Positions 23,765 through 36,700 of a stretch of DNA of 64,000 nt are shown here, piece by piece. The notes below the pieces were generated by a model, which searched no databases, was not told the DNA's origin, and was given only the letters and a program-made list of their open reading frames with translations. Origin of the DNA: Ceratotherium simum simum. Lineage: Eukaryota; Chordata; Mammalia; Perissodactyla; Rhinocerotidae. Numbering within the stretch: the first letter of the stretch is position 1; every line of letters begins with the position of its first letter. The position numbers and the translations under genes are program-made. The stretch covers positions 55,792,255 to 55,856,254 of the forward strand of contig NW_004454162.1 in assembly GCF_000283155.1 (NCBI RefSeq). The letters run 5' to 3'.

Positions 23765-24300
23765 CCTCTCCAAGTGTGCAGACCCATACGAGGCAGAGAA
23801 GTGTGCGAGAACATCCAGATGTTGCCAAAGATGGCCACCACCCACTCCTGACCCATGGGTACATGGGCACGTGTCCACTTCTCCACTGAGGTAGCCTTCT
23901 CTCCTGGAGTCTGGGTTGGCACTGTGACTGCTGTGACCAATAGAAGGCAGCAGAAGTAATGTTCTGAGAATTCTGAGACCAAAACATAGGAGAACTAACC
24001 ACTTCCACTTCCTTCTTCTTGGAACACTCACTCGTAGGACTCTCCCTCTCAGAATGCAAACACATGAGGAGCACACCCTGGCCACGTGGAGAGGCCACAG
24101 GAAGAGAACTGAGGCCCCCGCAGAGCGTCCGCACCAATGCCCAGCGATGGGAAGGAATCTTGGGATTCCAGCCCAGTCCAGCCCACAGACGTCTACAGAC
24201 CCAACCAGCTTCTGAAATGGAAGACCACCCAGCTGAACCTAATCAACCCACTGGGTTGGGAGAGATAATAACAGGCTGTTTTTGAAGCCACTGCTTTTGT
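23765..24300 (+). mobile_element. MaLR solo LTR (MLT1 type), diverged
   Basis: Landmarks of the longer MLT1 class: CTGTGACTGCTGTGACC(A)ATAGA, GGCCACGTGGAGAGGCCAC, CAGCTGAACCTAATCAACCC, and a terminal GGCTGTTTTTGAAGCCACTG. Solo LTR without internal sequence. Confidence 0.65.
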
Positions 24301-24399
24301 ACGGCTTGTTAGGCAGCCACACAAAAAAGAAACAGACCCCTCGACATACTCAGTCAACACTGCGGATATATAAACGCTGGCCAGGCACATGTTGTGTGA

Positions 24400-24530
24400 C
24401 TGCTCCTTTCAAATATATTTTCTCAGTTAATCCTCAGAACCATGGTGGAACACAGGCTTTCTCACTGCAGAGAGGATATGTGAGGGAGAACTGGAACCCA
24501 AAGCCAGCCTCCCAACCCTCAAAAGCATGT
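24400..24530 (-). mobile_element. MIR SINE fragment
   Basis: CTCAGTTAATCCTCAGAACC and GAACTGGAACCCAAAGCC follow the reversed MIR order (tail-proximal core, then the region near the tRNA head). Confidence 0.55.
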
Positions 24531-24869
24531 CTTCTTCCCTCCCTCTGCGTCTCAGAAGCTGAGACGTGAACTCTGTGGGGTCACCTCTCGGCTCTCTGCA
24601 AGTCTGTGGTTTTGGGCACCACTACTGCCACACATCTGCTGCCAGGATCGTGTCCCTCTACCATCCGCCACTAAATGCCCAGGCAGAGGAGAACTTTATA
24701 ACTAGTACCTTAACAAAAAGTCAGAAGTCATCGTTAGATGGCCCCCCCAAAAAATCAAATTTATGAGGCAATATGCCAACACAACAAAAGCACATCTAAA
24801 AGCCTCTTGGGAGATTCCTGCATCAGATAAAGTGCTGGATTAAACGGCCGCTAAAGTCCTTTTTATTTC

Positions 24870-25090
24870 AACAGTCTACGACCTGCCAGGCATTGTGCAA
24901 AGCTCCTTACACGCACGATCCCATTTAACCTTCGCAATAGGCCTATCAGGCAGTGACTGCTTGACCTCTGTCTTACAGTTGAGAAACTAGGGCTTCAAGA
25001 AGAACACAGAACCAGCAAGTGGCAGGGCCAGGATTCACAAGCAGAGGTCTGTCAGATCCAAGTCCATGTTTTCACCATTACAGTATCTGG
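24870..25090 (-). mobile_element. MIR SINE
   Basis: Near full-length reversed MIR: CTGCCAGGCATTGTGC, CCATTTAACCTTCGCAATAG, TTACAGTTGAGAAACTAGGG, AGTGGCAGGGCCAGGATTC, then GTTTTCACCATTACAG near the head. Confidence 0.85.
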
Positions 25091-25469
25091 CTTCTCTTCC
25101 TTCACTAGGAAGAGATGATTTTTTTTCTAGTCCTCTGAGGAGTGCAGATACAAATCCCCAGTGTGAACAAGCTTAGAATATCCACATTCCAAGAAATGGT
25201 CCCTATTGCAGAGCCATCCCAGCTGCACCCAGGTCATGAGGTGGGTAAGAATCTATCTGGTACAGCATAAAACTGTGGAAGGTGCAGGTGAGGCCAGGAC
25301 CCAAGCCAACCCCCCACCCCCGCCCCACCCTGGGGCACAGTCAGAGACTGGCTGCATAAACGCCTCACCTACAAACTCCCACCAACTGCTCTGCAGGAAG
25401 GTTTCTGAGTCGAAGCTCTAGTTTCCCTTTTAGAACAAGGCCAAGCAATAACTCAGCAACGAACTGCCC

Positions 25470-25570
25470 ATTAGCACGACCTCTGGGATCACTTCACAAT
25501 TTAAAAACAAGAGTAGCTGGGCACCACTGATCTCAGAGCCCAGTAGGTCAAGGCTGAGCCCTTGCTGTTC
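25470..25570 (+). mobile_element. Possible MER5-type hAT fragment
   Basis: CTCTGGGATCACTTCACAATTT, GAGTAGCTGGGCACCACTG and GCCCAGTAGGTCAAGG sit in MER5A order, but both ends are missing. Confidence 0.4.
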
Positions 25571-26250
25571 CAACTTCCACACTTACTTTACCCTAGTTCA
25601 CCCAGGGAAGCAGACAGACTGGTAGATTATCTGGGGTTTGGACTCATTCCCTCCACTACCGGACGTCACAGCCAACAACTGGGCTTTAGGGCACTGAGTG
25701 GTAGGGTATCTGACTCCACAAAACCGGACAGGTCGGAATTTGGGGTTGGGGACAGAGGTCATTAAAAGACTGATAGAGCAAAGAGCATGTCAATGTGATC
25801 GTCCAAGTTAAGGTAACATTTCAGAAAAGGTTTCAAACTGGGCCAACATAAGACCATATCAGGCAATTTAAATCTATAATAAATTCCATTTCTTCATTTA
25901 ACACTTAACACTAAGATATTGAGTCTGCAAACCACAGAGGGCTAAAATACTCATCCTGGAAATATTTACAGACTAGAGGACTTTTAGAAAGAGCACGAAC
26001 TAATAAGTATGTTATAGGAAAATTAACTTTTCAATGAGTTTTTTTCTTACAAAAACCAGATTTTCTATATTTTGTATAAGATAGCAAATCACAAGTTTAT
26101 CACCACAATAACCTTTTCAAGAAATAATCTGACTTTTCACATTTAACTATTTAAACTTTAGGCAATAAGGAGATAAAGGTAAGGAGTGATTCTCATTTCT
26201 GCTGAAGTCAGACTCTACTAACATCCATAATTCTGATAATTGCCAAACCC
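25571..26250. other. Single-copy intronic DNA
   Basis: AT-rich; nothing recognised. Confidence 0.5.
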
Positions 26251-26252
26251 AC

Positions 26253-26364
26253 AGGAAGGAAGAAAGGAAAGAAGGGAGGGAGGGAGGGAAAGAGGAAGGA
26301 AAGGGGAAAGGAGAGAATGAAAGAAGAGAAGGGAGGATGGCAGGGAGGGAAGGAAGCAGGGAAA
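26253..26364. repeat. GA-rich purine tract
   Basis: About 110 bases of nearly pure purine built from GGAAGGAA, GAAAG and GGGAGGGAGGGAGG units. The reverse strand gives low-complexity frames rich in F, L, S and P that are not genes. Confidence 0.9.
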
Positions 26365-26599
26365 TCTACCCACCCCTGGGTGTGATAAATGACAATAAAT
26401 ACCAAAAACCTGAAAACTCTGCAATTCATGGTTCACTGATCAGTTCAATAGCCAATAAATAAGAAGCAAAAGTTGAGATCAGTCTGAAAAAAGGTGAAAA
26501 GTTGAGACCAGTTGAAAGCCAAAAATGCAAGAGAAACAGGAATAAAAAAATTTTAATGAGAAAGGAAAGAATATCAGAGACAGTTAAAAATAGGAGGAA

Positions 26600-28140
26600 G
26601 ATCCAACTGTCTTTTCTGCAGAAATTAACAAGCCTAAAATTCATATGGAAATACAAGGGAACCAAAATAGCCAAAACAATCGTGAACAAGAAGAACAAAG
26701 TTGGAGGTCTCACACTTCCTGATTTCAAAACTTAATACAAACCTAAAGTAATGAAGACTAAGTGGTACTAGAATAAGGATAAACACATAGATCAATGGAA
26801 AAGAACTGAGAAATAAACTCACACATTTATAGTCAACTGATTTTCAACAAGGGTGCCAAGAAAACTCAATGGTGAAAGAATGAATGGTCTTTTCGACAGA
26901 TGGTGCTGAGACAACCGGATATTCACATGCAAAAGAATGAAGTTGGACTGCTACCTCACGTTATATAAAAATTAACTCAAAATGGATCAATGACCTATAC
27001 GTGAGAGCAAAAACTATAAAACTCTTAGAAGAAAACATAGGTGTAAATCTTCATGACTTCAGATTGGGCAATGGTTTCTTATATAAGACAGCCAAAGTAC
27101 ATGCAACAAAAGAAAAATAGATAAATTGGACCTCATCAAAATTAAAACCTCTTTTGCTTCAAAGGATACTATCAAGAAAATGAAAAAACAACCCACGAAA
27201 TGGGAGAAAATATTTGCAAATCATATATCTGATAAAGAGATTTATATGCAGAATATATAAAGAACTATTACAACTCAAGAATAGAAAGACAAATTAAAAA
27301 ATGGGCAAAAGATCTGAATAGACAGTTCTCTAAAAAAGACATATAAACGGCCAATAAGCACATGAAAAGATGCTCAACATCATTGGTCATTTGGGAAAAG
27401 CAAGTCAAAACCACAGTGAGGTACCACTTCATAACCACTAGGATGGCTAGAATCAAAACGACAGACAGCAACCAGCACTAGGAAGGATGTGGATAAACTG
27501 GAGCCCTCAGACATTGTTGGTGGTGCCCGAAAATGGTGTAGCCACTTTAGAAAACGGTTTAGTGGTTCCTCAAAAAGCTAGTTACCATATGAACTAGCAA
27601 TTCCACTCCTAGGTATATAACGAAGAGAACTGAAAATATACATCCACCCCAAAACTTGTGTATGAATGTTCACAGTAGCTTTATTCATAATAGCCAAAAA
27701 GTGGAAACAACCCAAATGTCCATCAACTGATAACAGATAAGCAACACGTGTTATACACCCATATAATGTAACAGTAATCAGCCAGAAAAAAGAACGGAGT
27801 ATTGACACTTGTTATGACATGGACAAGGCTTGAAAACATGATACTAAGTGAAAGAGGCCAGTCACAAAATGCCACATATTGTGTGATTCCACTTACAGGA
27901 AATATCTAGAACCGGCAAATTCACAGAAATAGAAAGCAGAATAGTAGTTGCCAGGGGCTAGGGGGAGGGGGATACAGGAGTGACTGCTGTGGGTACAGGG
28001 TTTGTTTTTGAGATGATGAAAATGTTCAGGAATTAAACATTGGTGAAAGTTGCACACTTTGTGAATCTACTAAAAGTCACTGAACTCTGCATGTTAAAAG
28101 AGTGAATCTTATGCTATGTGAGTTATATCTCAACTTAAAA
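26600..28140 (+). mobile_element. L1 LINE, ORF2 C-terminus and 3' UTR, decayed
   Basis: Continuous L1 3' third. ORF2 pieces include [16 protein letters not shown] and GGLTLPDFK near 26630-26730; nucleotide landmarks are TCAAAATGGATCAATGACC, AATGGGCAAAAGATCTGAAT and TGAAAAGATGCTCAACATC. The 3' UTR has GTTGCCAGGGGCTAGGGGG and ends in TATATCTCAACTTAAAAAA. Many stops and frameshifts. Older L1M class. Confidence 0.92.
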
Positions 28141-28284
28141 AATAGATTTAAGAAAACAGAAGAAAAAAGCATACAGAAATGGGATGGGGTAACAGTAAAC
28201 AGAAACACAAACAGAGAAGACACGGACGAGTGAAGACCACCACCTGAGGATTCAGCGGGCGGGCCCAGGTCATAGCCACTTTCT

Positions 28285-28370
28285 ATCTCCAATGTCTAGC
28301 ACAGGATGCAGAACCAACCAATGTTTATAGATGAATGAATGACGGAACCAATGAATGAATGAAGGAAGTT
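28285..28370 (+). mobile_element. L2 LINE tail with (GAAT)n
   Basis: CTCCAATGTCTAGCACAGGATG and CCAATGTTTATAGATGAATG are the L2 terminus, running into a short degenerate GAATGAAT repeat. Confidence 0.55.
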
Positions 28371-30095
28371 TGATCTACACATGAAGCAAGAGTCTGTGCT
28401 TAAAAGCAACAGCAGAATTCACAAATGATAATAGTTTTGACTAATAAAAATGTGTCAAGAATTAACATAAATGTATAATAAACATCAAACTAAGGAAAAA
28501 ATTTAATACATTTAGAAAAATAAAGGATTGATATTCTTAATACATATACAATTCATGATTATTCTAAAGAAATCTAGGGCAGGTTTCTGGTTTCAAAAAC
28601 TGGGTGCCATTTAATGAGACGTTAGGAATGAGAGAAGAGGACCAACTTCTGTACGGAAATGAGTCTGGGGTACCTGTGTGCCAGCAGGTGTGGAGTGTAC
28701 AGCAGGTCAAACCTACAGCCCTGGGCGTCAGCACTAGAAAGACACACTGGGAGACATATGATGTCAAAAAAGGCATTTTGTTCATTTCACATGAACGAAA
28801 GGAACGAAACCTAGCTGATCACCCACACCGCTGACAGAAAACTGTACAACTAAACGTTTCTACCCTAAACTTTTTATTATTATTATTACCATCATTATAA
28901 CTATCATTAAAGAAAATTCTGTACTATCTCAACAACCCAATATTTAAAAATACGTTCTCTTTGAAAACACTCCTTTAGAAAACCAAATTTCACCCTGAAA
29001 ACTGATTTTCAAAATAGGTTTTCAAAAGATTTGGCTCTGTAATGGTCTCCCATTATCAAAAAAAAAAAAAAAAACGAGAGAGAGAGACCTTAGTTCTTAG
29101 TAAAGTCATCTCCAAGTATACGAATTGTCTCTACGCAGATGTGTTCCTTGCCCTTCCTGCTCTGGTGAGTGTGGCACATAAGTCTCTCTCTGTAAAGGCG
29201 TCACCTCAAACATCAGTCAATGTCATGTTCCTTTCTGCACGCAGTCGGTATAAAAGATAAGGCTGAAGGGAGCTGATTCCAAGATAGCCAGTATAACAAT
29301 AGTAACAATTCAGATAAGATTTTTGGGAGGTGGGCAGGAGCTTCTTTTGGAATGGACAAACAATGAATATAAATGAATGAACACCTCTGGTAGTGAGAGT
29401 ACCTTCAAGTTAATCCAGGGTTTATTTCAGTAATCTAGTCAAAGCAGCCCTCCAGTCAGGGTGGTTTGGAACGTAAGGTGAAGGAAGCCTAAAAAGTGAT
29501 CCGAGTTTTGAAAAAATGTTTTTCCACTATACATTTACAAAGTGAGATGGCACTAAGCAAAAAGATCTCTTTTAAAAAACGCATCATTTTTACTTGTAAG
29601 TGGCCAGTGTTATAAGCAATGAAGTGTTTCAAGTGACTGAGAAAATAATAACTGCATTTTTGGTCTCAGTTCTTATTCTTTCGTTTGGAAAGCATGTGAA
29701 ATCTGGCCACTGGAGACAGAGGAAAGAAAAACCTCCCTGGCCTGAGATACCCATTCCCTTAGCGAACATGACACTCCCTGAACAGGTCTTGCACTTCTGC
29801 AAACTGAGTGCACCCAGGAAAGAACCCTCAACTTAAGCGCATCATTGTGAATTCAAATTCTTCTAAGTTACAGATTCTCATAAGGAAAAGCAATTCTATT
29901 TTCAGCCAATTCCGATTAGCAAGAAAAGAAGTACATTTACAAAGGGTCATGCTCCAAATGTTGTTTCTGGAAGAAAGTGATGGGAATTTGTATTCCACGT
30001 TCTCACAGAAACAATGTTAAGCAACACCTGAGCCGCAAAGGCTTACTGACCTCATCCAGTCTCTGAGGCACAAACACTGCAGGACCAGGCACAGT
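28371..30095. other. Single-copy intronic DNA
   Basis: Includes a (TTA)n-rich patch at 28871-28910 and an A run followed by GAGAGAGAGA at 29058-29088. No gene recognised. Confidence 0.5.
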
Positions 30096-30199
30096 GCCTC
30101 ATCCGGGGAGCGGGGCACAGCGCTTCCAGCCACTGCCTGTTCTTCCTAACTCTCGCACCAACACACTTCTTTATATGATACTCTGCGTGACACGCCTCC

Positions 30200-30545
30200 C
30201 GCCGTTCGCCAGCGATCACTCAAGACACTATCCCCAGACTACTTTCCTGAAACTGCTCTGGCAGAAGCTACCAGGGACCTTCTAACCTCCAAGTCCAGTG
30301 ATTTCTGTGAAACCTTCCACTGTACTGACTTCTGACAAGCCCTCTGTGTGTCACTCAGCTCACCACCCCCACCCATGAACCTTCCCCGCTGGCTGTGTGC
30401 CTCCTGACCACTTCTCTTCCTCACCAGGTGGTGCCCTCCTCTGTCCATCTTCAAATGCTGGGGTTCTCTTGGTTCCTCCTAGGCCCTCTTTGTAGTCTAC
30501 CTCTTCCTTATGGGGAGATTCATTAGTCCCATAATTTAAAATGCC
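30200..30545 (+). mobile_element. L2 LINE, left piece
   Basis: GCTCTGGCAGAAGCTACCAGGGACC-type text, CTTCTAACCTCCAAGTCCAG and TGGGGTTCTCTTGGTTCC follow the order of the L2 ORF2 C-terminal region. Diverged and broken. Confidence 0.6.
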
Positions 30546-30579
30546 TGGCACATAATAAGTGTTTTTACTTGTTATCCTT

Positions 30580-30692
30580 CTAAACCTGATTTGGTGATCA
30601 TTTTGCAATGTATACAAATATTAGATCATTATGCCGTACACCTGAAACTAATATAATGGTATACATCAATTATACCTCAATAAAAAAAAAAA
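30580..30692 (+). mobile_element. L1 3' terminal fragment
   Basis: Carries the last 110 or so bases of an L1: TTTGGTGATCATTTTGCAAT, GCCGTACACCTGAAACTAAT, AATTATACCTCAATAAAAAA. It sits between two colinear L2 pieces, which suggests a 5'-truncated L1 inserted in an L2. Confidence 0.85.
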
Positions 30693-30693
30693 T

Positions 30694-30925
30694 TCAAATG
30701 TCGCCTCCTGTCTTAAAGCCTTAACCAACCTCCTCCACACTCCCATTTTCCCCAGAAGAATCTTCTGTCATTTGTGTTCTCAAAGCACTTTACATAAGCG
30801 TCCAGTACAACAATCAGCACAAACTACTATATGCTTCTAGGCTGGCCTCCTGGACCAGACTGTCAGTCCCTCAAGGGAAAGGTTGATGTCACTGAATTCT
30901 ATCCAATAAGCATCAGTAAGCGTGG
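30694..30925 (+). mobile_element. L2 LINE, right piece (3' end)
   Basis: TTCAAATGTCGCCTCCTG, AAAGCCTTAACCAACC, GTGTTCTCAAAGCACTTTAC and GACTGTCAGTCCCTCAAGGG are consecutive L2 3' end motifs. Confidence 0.78.
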
Positions 30926-31170
30926 TCTATAGATCAGGCACAGATACACAAGACTTGGAGGATGTCAAGATCCACAAAATGTGATCTTCACCATCTAGGA
31001 GCTTAACTCACACTTAAGGAAAGGCAGACATGGAAACCAATAACTAAAATACCAGGAGGGAAAGTGCAATGTTCACGCATTCAGTCCACCAATATGTGTC
31101 AAGTGCGTGTTATGTGCCACAGACTCCGTTAGGTATCAAAGATACAGAACAAACAAGACAGACCAGGAAG
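30926..31170 (-). mobile_element. L2 LINE fragments, reversed
   Basis: ATCTAGGAGCTTAACTCAC and, near 31078, CATTCAGTCCACCAATATG with TTATGTGCCACAGACTCC read as reversed L2 3' ends, possibly two copies. Confidence 0.5.
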
Positions 31171-33863
31171 AGAGACATGGGATGATATTTTAATGGTCCT
31201 AACAGACCTGAAACTGCTCCTTCTACGTCAGACCTTCCTAACGAAGATTTCTCACGGCCCTGGAACGTTGGACTTGACTTTTCAGTTGTTTCTTAGTCAT
31301 TTCACATATGATGCAAGACTCATGGAGCAACAGCTTTTTTAATATCCCGCAAAGAATCAAGTGCGCACTGAACACTGAATTTTAGAACAAATCGAGATTT
31401 ATTTAATAGCTTTTAAAGGATTATTTTAAGGAGTAACAGATGGGGGCTTCTAACATAAGCACACAGTAAAAAAAAATTACACAGATCTTAAAGAGAATAC
31501 AAACAGAAAGAGAAATCATTCCACAATTATTCTTAGCTTAAATGAGACAGAATGCTAAGCTTAAGTTCATAAATAACTATGCAACGTGCTGGATTCAGGA
31601 AGGAATTTCCCTGGTGACCACAGATTAGGTACATATTATGGCTCAAAAGTTGGGCAACACCTTCTTCTATGGCTGAAGGGACACCAGGCTTGAAAATTCT
31701 CACAGACTAAATATAAAGTCATCAGAAGCTTGTAACCCAGGCCAAGTCTTAAATTGAGCTTCCAGCATTTAGAGCAGATAACTGAAAGCAGATTAGGGCT
31801 CTGGATTCGCCAATCATAGCCTATTTCTCCTTTAATGCTTTGAGAAAATCTTCTCAAATTAAGTGTGGCTTATCCCCTGGCACAGAACTCTATTTAGGTA
31901 ACAGGCTCTCTCTCCCCTGACAAATTAAACAAGAACAAACCAAAAAAGTGGAATATGAAAACAGAAGAATCATGGGTGCTTCATACACCTGCTCCTGCAA
32001 ACGTATTCCAACACGTCTGATGACACTTGCAGAGGAAAGCACAAACCTATTAAAGGTGGTGGTTGGGGAAAATTAAGGCATGGTGACATTATACAAATAG
32101 TACACTCTTGCTTCAAAATTCCCAAGCAGTGTCACAACACAGCGACAGCAGCTTTTGCGTGAACAGTTCATTTGCCCTGGGACCACCCGAGGATGGCATC
32201 TGGCACTTCCAGGGCCACCCCACACTAAAAATGAATGAGAAGCCACAAGCCTGGATAATCAAGAGACTACCCATCAAGAAGAATGTTCACTATATATTTA
32301 ACAAGAGGAAACCTGCTCCTTTAATAAAACTTGACTAAATGCAGCGTCCTGAGCTCCACGAGGCTTGGAACTTGTGAGGCAGCACTTTGCCATCTCTTAT
32401 CAACGTTCACCAAACGGTGGAAATATGTGCCTTGATGTTAGAGGCAAACCAGGGAGATAAAGCAATTCCTTAACTTTAGTTCCAAGTGTAGAAGAGATTT
32501 GGCAGAAGTAGAAGAGTCATCCTTATGATATTAAGGTTTTCCCTTCTCAAAGATTTCATAAATGGGCATCAAATGAGACATCAGTAATGACAGTTATAAA
32601 CGTAACCATAAAACCCCATGAAGGTGACTTAAGCTCACTCACCTAGAAATTCTTGCTGGGAGTTGTCTGCCTGCCTTTTTTCTGCCTTCTGCTGCCTTAA
32701 ACAAAGAATCAACAGAAGGATTCTGTCTGAACTTTTAAACTTCCCACAAATCCAGGCAAGCCATTCCCTAACCTGTCATTAATGAACACTTGATGAATAT
32801 TCACACACGTTAGAAGCTTTTAGATGCTCCTGTAATTTGCCTTAATTATTATATCTTTGCATCTAATTTATTCAAAAGAACCTTAAAAAGTTAACTTTGT
32901 AAACATACTATGTTCATAAGTATGAATTTTTGTCACGGATACCTTGGTATGACATAAATTAATCAAAATTAACACCTATGACACAAATGTGCCACTCATT
33001 TGAATATATGCTAAATGGACTAGTAAACACTAACAAAAGACTCCTAGAAATTAAACGTTGAGTCAAAAGCATAACTCACTGTGCAAAGATTTATAATGCA
33101 GACAACTCTCAATTTCAGACTTGAGAAACAACACAGAAATGCAGGTCGACATTCTAATAAACACAGCACAATGAGTCCTGGGGTAACCCACTCATGTCTC
33201 ATATTTAATGACTAAATGAATTTTCTACACTACTGATTTTATAAGGGAAAGAAGAGTCTAGGACTCCTGAAGAGTCTAGGATAGCATTTCCTTTCCAATT
33301 TTATTTCAGATTTACCAACTGCCAAGTGTACTTTAAGCACATAAAATATTGGCAGCACTAAGTTGCTCAGCAGGAAAAGTCAAGCCAACTATTGCTGTCG
33401 TAACTCACGTGTAAGCTACAACACTGTTCTCTCATTTCACTAGGTCGAGCCAAGCAACTCAAACCCAGACAGTGCTCTGCAACTACTGTAACAATATTCA
33501 CACATCCAAAGAGATATGCTAAGTTTTAAAGCCAGGCTCCCTGCCCTCTAGACTGTCTACAAACCTTTTCTTATTCTGATAGCATATAAACAGTAAACAC
33601 TGGGCTACTATATCTGGGAAACTGACCAGAAGTTAATTTTGAAAAACTAAAAGCCTACTGTCTAGATCCAAATGTCTAAATTTTCACTGGATCAAGCAAA
33701 ACTAGTTTCCCAAGACCAATTCCTCAAAATCTAGGAATTGTTTTGGTAGAGCTAACATACCTCAACTGTACGTACATGACTCAAAAATAATTAGAAATGT
33801 TATGTAAAATATAATTCAAAAATGTTGCTTAGAACCTTCAAAGGTAGCCCAGATTTCCACCGC
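31171..33863. other. Single-copy intronic DNA, repeat-poor
   Basis: About 2.7 kb, AT-rich, with no interspersed repeat or gene that I recognise. A short direct duplication GAAGAGTCTAGGA occurs at about 33251 and 33270. Confidence 0.5.
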
Positions 33864-33873
33864 AGTCATTTTT

Positions 33874-34110
33874 TTGTGTGTGTGTGAGGAAGATCAGCCC
33901 TGAGCTAACACCCATGCCAATCCTCCTCCTTTTGCTGAGGAAGACTGGCCCTGGGCTAACATCCGTGCCCATCTTCCTCCACTTTATATGGGACCCTGCC
34001 ACAGCATGGCCTGACAAGCAGTGCATCGGTGCGCACCCAGGATCCAAACCTGGGCCGCCAGCAGCAGAGCGCGTGCACTTAACTGCTACACCACAGGGCT
34101 GGGCCCCCTT
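33874..34110 (-). mobile_element. ERE SINE (tail type B)
   Basis: T/TG-rich left end, GAGGAAGATCAGCCCTGAGC tail unit twice, tRNA-like head ending GGGCTGGGCCCCC at the right. A 10-base duplication AGTCATTTTT lies at 33864-33873 and 34111-34120. Confidence 0.93.
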
Positions 34111-34120
34111 AGTCATTTTT

Positions 34121-35080
34121 TATGTACACCATAATATGATATGGTTCTGCCTCAACAATGTATCCAATACATGTCTGCCATTTAGACTCCATTATCTAAA
34201 TGGAATTCTGTTTGTTTACTATTCTCATTCAGTAACTTGGCATTCAGGGTGACTTTTTCTGTCAATCAAGGACCACACACTCCAGGCATCATAACAAGCC
34301 GGCAACACAATTTTACTATGGCCGAGAGTCCTAAAGAACACCAAGTTAAAATTACACTGTTGGCATATTTCAATTTTCTAAAATAGCCTAGATTTTTTCA
34401 CAAACTGAAAAGATCAATACACGAGAATTTAAATACAGATCAAATTCTACTACTAGAAAAACAATATATAAGAAAAGAGGTTCCAAGGATCAGGCAATAA
34501 CTCCACTTGCTGCCCTAAGAGTCAGTATAAAAAATTTTTCTTCATTAAAGAATTATGACACCCTCTTGGAAGTCAATGTAATGAGATTATCAATATTTAT
34601 AAAAGATCTTAAAGGTTTCAAATAAAATCTGGGAATTTATTTAAATAATTTTCAATATGATGCTGATTTCACATAAAAATAGAGCGGGGAGCCTAATGCA
34701 TAGTTTACAGTTGTGTGAGATTTTATTTTCAGTGCATTTCCCCATCTATCACAGCAGTAATAAACGTTCCCAATGAAATGTACAGCTCAATGAAATCATT
34801 CACCTTACGAGGTACTGAAAAAAAATTACCTTTACTTATTCACTACTTAGAGCACCACCTTGCATGTGATAGGCTACCAAGAATTATTGATGTAATTGTT
34901 GAACTCCCAAGTAGACTGTTAAGATCATAAAAGGCAGAAATTGCACTCTTTTAACTTAATTTTGTGCAGACCTTAGAAAGAAATCTTTCAAGTAGTCAAC
35001 AAATGTCTGCTGATGAGAAGACTGTAATCATGGTATTAATAAAAATGTAAATGTTTTCAAATAGAAAATTTACTTCTGGG
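34121..35080. other. Single-copy intronic DNA
   Basis: AT-rich, nothing recognised. The 71-codon frame at 34715-34930 has no identifiable domain. Confidence 0.5.
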
Positions 35081-35084
35081 AGAC

Positions 35085-35320
35085 AGGAGTGTCGTTATAA
35101 GTGAACAGACTCTGGAATTAGACAATCTGGTTCAAAACTTGGCTCTGTCCCTTAGTAGCCACGTGACACTAGGAAAGTTGATAATCCTTGCAGGGTCTCT
35201 GTTCTCCCATGTATAAAACTGGTCCCCTGATGCTACCTGCCCCATAAAGCTATTTTAAAGACTGAATAAGATCAGGCATGTGAAGTGACTGGCACGGCAC
35301 TAGCACATGGTAACACATGT
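35085..35320 (+). mobile_element. MIR SINE
   Basis: CAGACTCTGGAATTAGACAATC, TTCAAAACTTGGCTCTGTCC, AGTAGCCACGTGACACTAGG and CTACCTGCCCCATAAAGC follow MIR from head to tail. Confidence 0.85.
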
Positions 35321-36700
35321 TGCGCATTTGGGGACAACTTGCCTTAAATTACAAGACCCATGTCAAGTATTTGGCACGTGGAATTTTACAGCAATTTGCC
35401 GGCAATTTACAGCAGTTGCCCTCTAAAACATTACAAGGATTTTTTTTTCTCCAAAAACACAAACCTATTTGGAGCAGTCTGGACTACTGAAGTTCCCATT
35501 AGTACTGAGGACAATTTCCCAGCACAGGCGTGAAGCTGGGTTTGTGGACACTGCAGGCATCACAGTGCTGTATTTCTGACTTGGTTCTGGCCACATGGCT
35601 TGTACCTCTTATCACACTCAAAACCTAGGTGACCAACAGACTAATATCCAATTTGTACATGTTTCCTAACCTGAAAACAACCATGATTAGGAAGCCAGGC
35701 TAAAACAAGGTATCCTGGGACCCTCTCAGGGCAAACACAGCTTCAGATGGTGGCAGAGCCGAGAAAAGAAAATGGGCCCTTTAATCGGGTGGGGTGCGAG
35801 CTCTTGAGGAACACATGGGCATAGTCTGCTGAGAAGGACCAACCTCCTGCGCAGAAAAGTCGTCAAAGACTTAGAAATGGGCAAAAGAGGGTATTGGGTC
35901 TCCTTTCAGTGGAGGGCTGGGCTTCGGGTAGTGCACCCTCAGGCAACTACCTGATCGTAAAAGGATGCGCACATTTGACTGTCCTAGTGATGAGGCCTTT
36001 TACAATGCCGCTGGGATAAACATTAGGTTGTGCAACACTGACAGTAATGCAAGTAATTCTTGTCCACAGCAATACAAATGAATATTGTTTTACAGAGATG
36101 CAATTGATTTCCACCCTGTAGAAAAGATGACTCCAACATTTATACTCGCAGAATGGCCTTAGAGAACATTCATCAGTTTTGCACCAATCAGCAAATTCAT
36201 TTCAGCATTACTGATTGTGCATGAGTGTATATAATATCTGCTCTTCAAATTCTCCTTGGAGCCCATTTTACTATCTTACTGGTTTTCTCATTAAATAATG
36301 AGTTAACTAAATATTTGACATATGTTTATATTTGCAGAGAACCATGATTTTAGATTTTTGAAAATTATAATTCAGCACTTCCGGTGAAGGAAGCACTATC
36401 CCAGGAAGGGAGACTGATGCGGTAGAAAGGGGCTTTTGGTGCTGTCCAGAGTGATTTATTTCTCCAAAAGAGAGAGAGAAAGAGAAGTGAAACAAATGTC
36501 AAAATGGTTAAGAGCTATTACATTTAGGCAGTGAACGCATGAGTGTCTTCTATTTTATGTACTTTCTTTATGACTGAAATGTGTCATAACTTAAAAAACG
36601 TTTTTAAGAAAAAATGAGCCGGGTGGGGAAGGATGAGGAGCACAGGCAGTTTCTCCTGACTTTTGTCTTATCATCAGTGTTTCCCATGAAAACAGATTTA
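35321..36700. other. Single-copy intronic DNA
   Basis: No recognised repeat or gene. Includes a short GA-rich patch at 36469-36486. Confidence 0.5.
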
